The position numbers were made by a program, and so were the translations under genes. DNA of 64,000 nucleotides from Clostridium sp. C105KSO13. GTDB taxonomy: Bacteria > Bacillota > Clostridia > Lachnospirales > Lachnospiraceae. The notes under the pieces are model-generated. The model had not been told where the DNA came from and did no database searches. It saw only the letters and a list, made by a program, of their open reading frames with translations. Each line of letters starts with the position of its first letter. Position 1 is the first letter of the stretch. The DNA lies in the NCBI RefSeq assembly GCF_001517425.1, contig NZ_FBWL01000163.1, forward strand, positions 1 to 64,000. Reading direction: 5' to 3'. Shown here piece after piece: positions 61,040-64,000 of this stretch.

Positions 61040-61828
61040 GTGTATTATGAATTATACATAGACGTGTTGTTTCTTGTGAATTTTATGATGGACTCCCTTC
61101 TGCTGTTGACGGTGAACCAGATGCTGAAATGTTCTGCCACACATGGACGCATTTTTATGGGAGGAGCGCTCGGGGCAGGACTGACGTGTGGAGTGATAGC
61201 AATTCCCATGCCGGCCATTATAAAATTTGTCACATTCCACACGGTGATCAATACAATAATGATAAAAACGGGATTAAAAATCAAAGGTAAAAAACAATTT
61301 TTGAAAGCATTTGGTTTACTGTATATTGCATCTTTTCTGTTTGGGGGGATTTTACAGGCACTTCGCCCCTATGTGCGGATCGGAAGCCTGTTTTTTGCAG
61401 CTGCGGTGGCTTCCTATTATCTGATAAAAGGAATTTGGAAGTTTATCATCGGGCAGAAAGAACTGCAGAAAAAAATATGCGAGATTACATTGTATACCAG
61501 TGCGGGCGAGCAAAAAATTAAGGCGTTAATTGACACAGGAAACGGTTTGAAAGATAGTGTGTCAAAGGAGCCGGTAAGTGTAATAGACAAGGCTCTGGCA
61601 AAATCCATACTGACAGATGAGGATGTTAAAAACGGATTCCGCTATATACCATACAGGACTGTTGGAAAAGAAAGTATTATGCCTGTTTTTCGTATCAGGA
61701 AAATGTGCGTTCACCTGGAGGAAGAGCGGTGGATAAAAAGTCCGGTCATAGGAGTTTGCGAAGAGCGTGTTTCAGAACAAGAAGAGTATCAGATGATTTT
61801 AAATCCAGACATGTTAGGAGGCATATAA
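61040..61828 (+). CDS. spoIIGA: Sigma-E processing peptidase SpoIIGA
   Basis: A membrane aspartic protease that cleaves the pro-sequence from sigma-E in the mother cell after a signal from the forespore. The N-terminal half has five hydrophobic segments starting [21 protein letters not shown]. The C-terminal half carries the aspartate motif LIDTGNGL with Asp165 and a late [12 protein letters not shown] region. The start is GTG 61040, 6 bases after GAGGGTGG. sigE follows after 1 bp, the normal order in Firmicutes. Confidence 0.93.
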   Translation: MYYELYIDVLFLVNFMMDSLLLLTVNQMLKCSATHGRIFMGGALGAGLTCGVIAIPMPAIIKFVTFHTVINTIMIKTGLKIKGKKQFLKAFGLLYIASFLFGGILQALRPYVRIGSLFFAAAVASYYLIKGIWKFIIGQKELQKKICEITLYTSAGEQKIKALIDTGNGLKDSVSKEPVSVIDKALAKSILTDEDVKNGFRYIPYRTVGKESIMPVFRIRKMCVHLEEERWIKSPVIGVCEERVSEQEEYQMILNPDMLGGI

Positions 61829-61829
61829 A

Positions 61830-62570
61830 ATGGTTGTAAAAGTAGCAATACCCCAGCAGTTTAAACTTAAAGTAATACCGGACTTCAAAAGTATTTTCTT
61901 CCCGAACCGTAAAGAGATACATTATATCGGAGGGTCGGAGGTGCTGCCTGCTCCGCTGGAGACAGAGCGGGAAACGGAAGTGATAGGACATCTTGGTTCC
62001 GAGTATGACGAGGAGGCAAAGAAGCTTCTGATAGAGCACAATCTGCGGCTGGTCGTTTACATAGCAAAAAAATTTGATAATACGGGAGTGGGTGTGGAAG
62101 ATCTGATTTCCATCGGCACCATTGGACTGATCAAGGCCATCAACACCTTCAATCCTACAAAAAATATAAAGCTTGCTACCTATGCATCCCGCTGTATTGA
62201 AAATGAGATTTTAATGTATCTTCGCCGGAACAGCAAAACTAAGATGGAAGTATCCATAGATGAGCCGTTGAACGTGGACTGGGACGGAAATGAGCTTCTC
62301 CTGTCCGATATATTAGGTACGGAGGAGGATACCATATATAAGGATCTGGAAAACGAAGCAGAGCGGAAGATGCTGATCAGAGCCATAAACAAATTGTCCA
62401 GCAGGGAAAAATTAATTGTAAAAATGCGATTCGGGCTGGATAATCCCGAGGGAGAGGAAAAGACACAAAAAGAAGTTGCAGATTTGCTTGGAATATCACA
62501 ATCCTATATATCCAGGCTGGAAAAGAAGATTATGCAGAGATTAAAAAGGGAAATGGTAAGGTATGAATAG
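61830..62570 (+). CDS. sigE: Sporulation sigma factor sigma-E precursor
   Basis: A 246-residue mother-cell sigma factor made as an inactive precursor. The N-terminal pro-segment (about 28 residues) is followed by [13 protein letters not shown], the conserved region at the SpoIIGA cleavage site. Region 2 ([43 protein letters not shown]) and region 4 ([31 protein letters not shown]) are complete. The TTAGGAGGC site lies in the end of spoIIGA. sigG, usually next, is not here; a metallo-hydrolase gene follows instead. Confidence 0.95.
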   Translation: MVVKVAIPQQFKLKVIPDFKSIFFPNRKEIHYIGGSEVLPAPLETERETEVIGHLGSEYDEEAKKLLIEHNLRLVVYIAKKFDNTGVGVEDLISIGTIGLIKAINTFNPTKNIKLATYASRCIENEILMYLRRNSKTKMEVSIDEPLNVDWDGNELLLSDILGTEEDTIYKDLENEAERKMLIRAINKLSSREKLIVKMRFGLDNPEGEEKTQKEVADLLGISQSYISRLEKKIMQRLKREMVRYE

Positions 62571-62644
62571 CCCAATCTACAAAGTCCCTGTATAAATTCT
62601 ATAGGAAAAATGTTAAAATAAAACAAAAAGGGTTGGTGATGCTG

Positions 62645-64000
62645 ATGAAACTGACATTTATAGGAGCAGCCCATGAAGTCACCGGAAGCTGTCACATGCT
62701 GCACGCGGCAGGAAAGAATATTCTGGTGGATTATGGTATGGAACAGGGACCGAATCTGTATGAGAACCCGGGACTCCCCATTCCCGAGAATGAAGTAGAC
62801 TTTGTGCTTTTAACTCATGCTCACATTGACCACTCAGGCTTACTCCCGTTACTTGTGAAGAATGGTTTTAAAGGACAGATCCTTACTACATATGCCACGG
62901 CAGATTTATGCAATATCATGCTTCGTGACAGTGCGCATATTCAGGAATTTGAGGCAGAATGGCGCAATCGGAAGGGGAAGAGAGCCGGACAACAGGCTTT
63001 TGAGCCCCTCTATGTAGTACAGGATGCCCTGGATGCCATTGAAAAGCTGGTCCCCTGCCAGTATAACGAGCGCATCCGGATATGCGACGGAATTGAGATC
63101 CGTTTTACCGATGTGGGACATCTGCTGGGTTCCGCAAGTATTGAAGTGTGGATCAGGGAAGGAGAAATGGAGAAGAAAATCGTATTTTCCGGGGATGTGG
63201 GGAACCTCAACCAGCCGATTATCAAGGATCCACACTATACGGAGTCAGCTGATTACGTGGTAGTGGAATCCACCTACGGGAACCGGGTTCACTTAACAAA
63301 GCCTGTGGACTATGTTGGGGAACTTACAAAAGTGTTAAGAGAAACCTTTGACAAGAAAGGAAATGTAGTTATTCCTTCCTTCGCAGTCGGCCGTACACAG
63401 GAGTTGCTGTACTTTATCCGTGAGATTAAGGAGAAGAACCTGCTGAAAGAATATCCTGATTTTGAAGTGTATCTGGACAGTCCTCTGGCAATTGAAGCGA
63501 CAAAAGTTTTCACACGAAATATGAGGGAATGCTTTGATGAAGAGGCTATTGCTCTGATAAATGCGCGAATCAATCCTCTCGTATTTCCTGGGCTGTATAC
63601 TTCTGTCACTAGCGAAGATTCCAAGATGATCAACAAGATTGAGAAACCGAAGGTAATCGTGTCTGCCTCAGGCATGTGTGACGCCGGACGTATCCGCCAT
63701 CACTTAAAGCACAATCTGTGGCGAGCAGAAAGTACTGTTTTGTTTGTAGGCTACCAGGCCGAAGGAACTCTGGGCAGAAGAATTCTGGATGGTGAAAAGC
63801 ACGTCAAGATCTTCGGTGAGCCTATTGAGGTTCATGCCAGAATTGAGAACCTGCACGGTGTCAGCGGACATGCAGATATGAACGGACTGCTGGCCTGGCT
63901 GGAAGGGTTTAAGACTCCCATTGAACAGGTATTTGTGGTTCACGGGGAAGACACTGTGGCAGAAGAGTTCGCCGCCACAGTCCAGCAGAGGCTGGGGTAT
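62645..64000 (+). CDS. Beta-CASP metallo-beta-lactamase-fold hydrolase (RNA-processing type), 3' end outside window
   Basis: The frame runs open to the right edge (452 codons). The N terminus KLTFIGAAHEVTGSCH leads into the metal motif THAHIDHSG, then TDVGHLLGSAS and FSGDVGN. A beta-CASP domain follows with VIPSFAVGRTQELLYFI and a later VSASGMCDAGRI segment, then an RMMBL-like part (VHARIENLHGVSGHAD). Such proteins are nucleases acting on RNA, or a relative of them. ATG 62645 starts the conserved segment; ATG 62639 is two codons earlier. It is not listed as a division gene and seems to be outside the dcw operon. Confidence 0.88.
   Translation, partial: MKLTFIGAAHEVTGSCHMLHAAGKNILVDYGMEQGPNLYENPGLPIPENEVDFVLLTHAHIDHSGLLPLLVKNGFKGQILTTYATADLCNIMLRDSAHIQEFEAEWRNRKGKRAGQQAFEPLYVVQDALDAIEKLVPCQYNERIRICDGIEIRFTDVGHLLGSASIEVWIREGEMEKKIVFSGDVGNLNQPIIKDPHYTESADYVVVESTYGNRVHLTKPVDYVGELTKVLRETFDKKGNVVIPSFAVGRTQELLYFIREIKEKNLLKEYPDFEVYLDSPLAIEATKVFTRNMRECFDEEAIALINARINPLVFPGLYTSVTSEDSKMINKIEKPKVIVSASGMCDAGRIRHHLKHNLWRAESTVLFVGYQAEGTLGRRILDGEKHVKIFGEPIEVHARIENLHGVSGHADMNGLLAWLEGFKTPIEQVFVVHGEDTVAEEFAATVQQRLGY

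Overview
The window comes from a low-to-moderate-GC, spore-forming member of the Clostridia, most likely family Lachnospiraceae. This rests on the spoIIGA-sigE pair beside ftsZ, a cotJABC spore-coat operon, clostridial-type ribosome binding sites and promoters (TTGACA-17-TATAAT type), and the mix of LytR-CpsA-Psr, class B PBP and SEDS genes. I do not assign a genus. No CRISPR array, rRNA or phage was seen; there is one tRNA (Pro, anticodon GGG).

Region 1 (1-5300) is insertion-sequence territory. A 5'-truncated IS4-family element is followed by two family 2 glycosyltransferases and an inverted CDP-glycerol glycerophosphotransferase-like gene. A 427-bp internally deleted derivative of the same insertion sequence closes the region; its deletion joint lies exactly on an 11-bp direct repeat that the full-length copy still carries twice.

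Region 2 (5300-27600) is a rhamnose-containing cell-wall polysaccharide locus. It holds a complete dTDP-L-rhamnose pathway (rfbB, rfbA, rfbC, rfbD), a Wzm/Wzt-type ABC exporter, a WbaP/WcaJ-type initiating sugar-phosphate transferase and several glycosyltransferases. Two LytR-CpsA-Psr proteins probably attach the polymer to peptidoglycan. At its left end is a four-part set: an LtaS-like phosphoglycerol transferase, a polyprenyl-phosphate sugar synthase, a DUF2304 protein and a large polytopic membrane protein. This set resembles the GacH/GacI/GacJ/GacL side-chain module of the streptococcal group A carbohydrate. The locus ends with a cohesin-like membrane protein that has a very acidic cytoplasmic tail.

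Region 3 (27600-41300) contains glmS, an HtrA-type protease, a CsoR-type repressor, and a divergent pair formed by a putative HTH regulator and a 1854-residue sortase-anchored adhesin with five near-tandem pilin-type repeats. The cotJ operon (minus strand) and tRNA-Pro follow. Region 4 (41100-48900) contains a polar amino-acid ABC transporter operon behind a leader terminator, asnB, an FtsW/RodA-type SEDS gene and a DegV-family gene.

Region 5 (48900-64000) is the division and cell-wall (dcw) cluster: mraZ with its 10-bp-periodic operator, rsmH, ftsL, two class B PBPs, mraY, murD, ftsW/spoVE, ftsQ and ftsZ. It runs into spoIIGA-sigE and a beta-CASP metallo-hydrolase that continues past the window edge. 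No murE, murF, murG, murC or ftsA lies within it.

A dispersed inverted-repeat family with a conserved GGGGTC(A/T)G core occurs three times, downstream of htrA, the adhesin and ftsZ. The ftsZ copy is the most elaborate: its nested inner hairpin would pair the Shine-Dalgarno of a tiny open frame.
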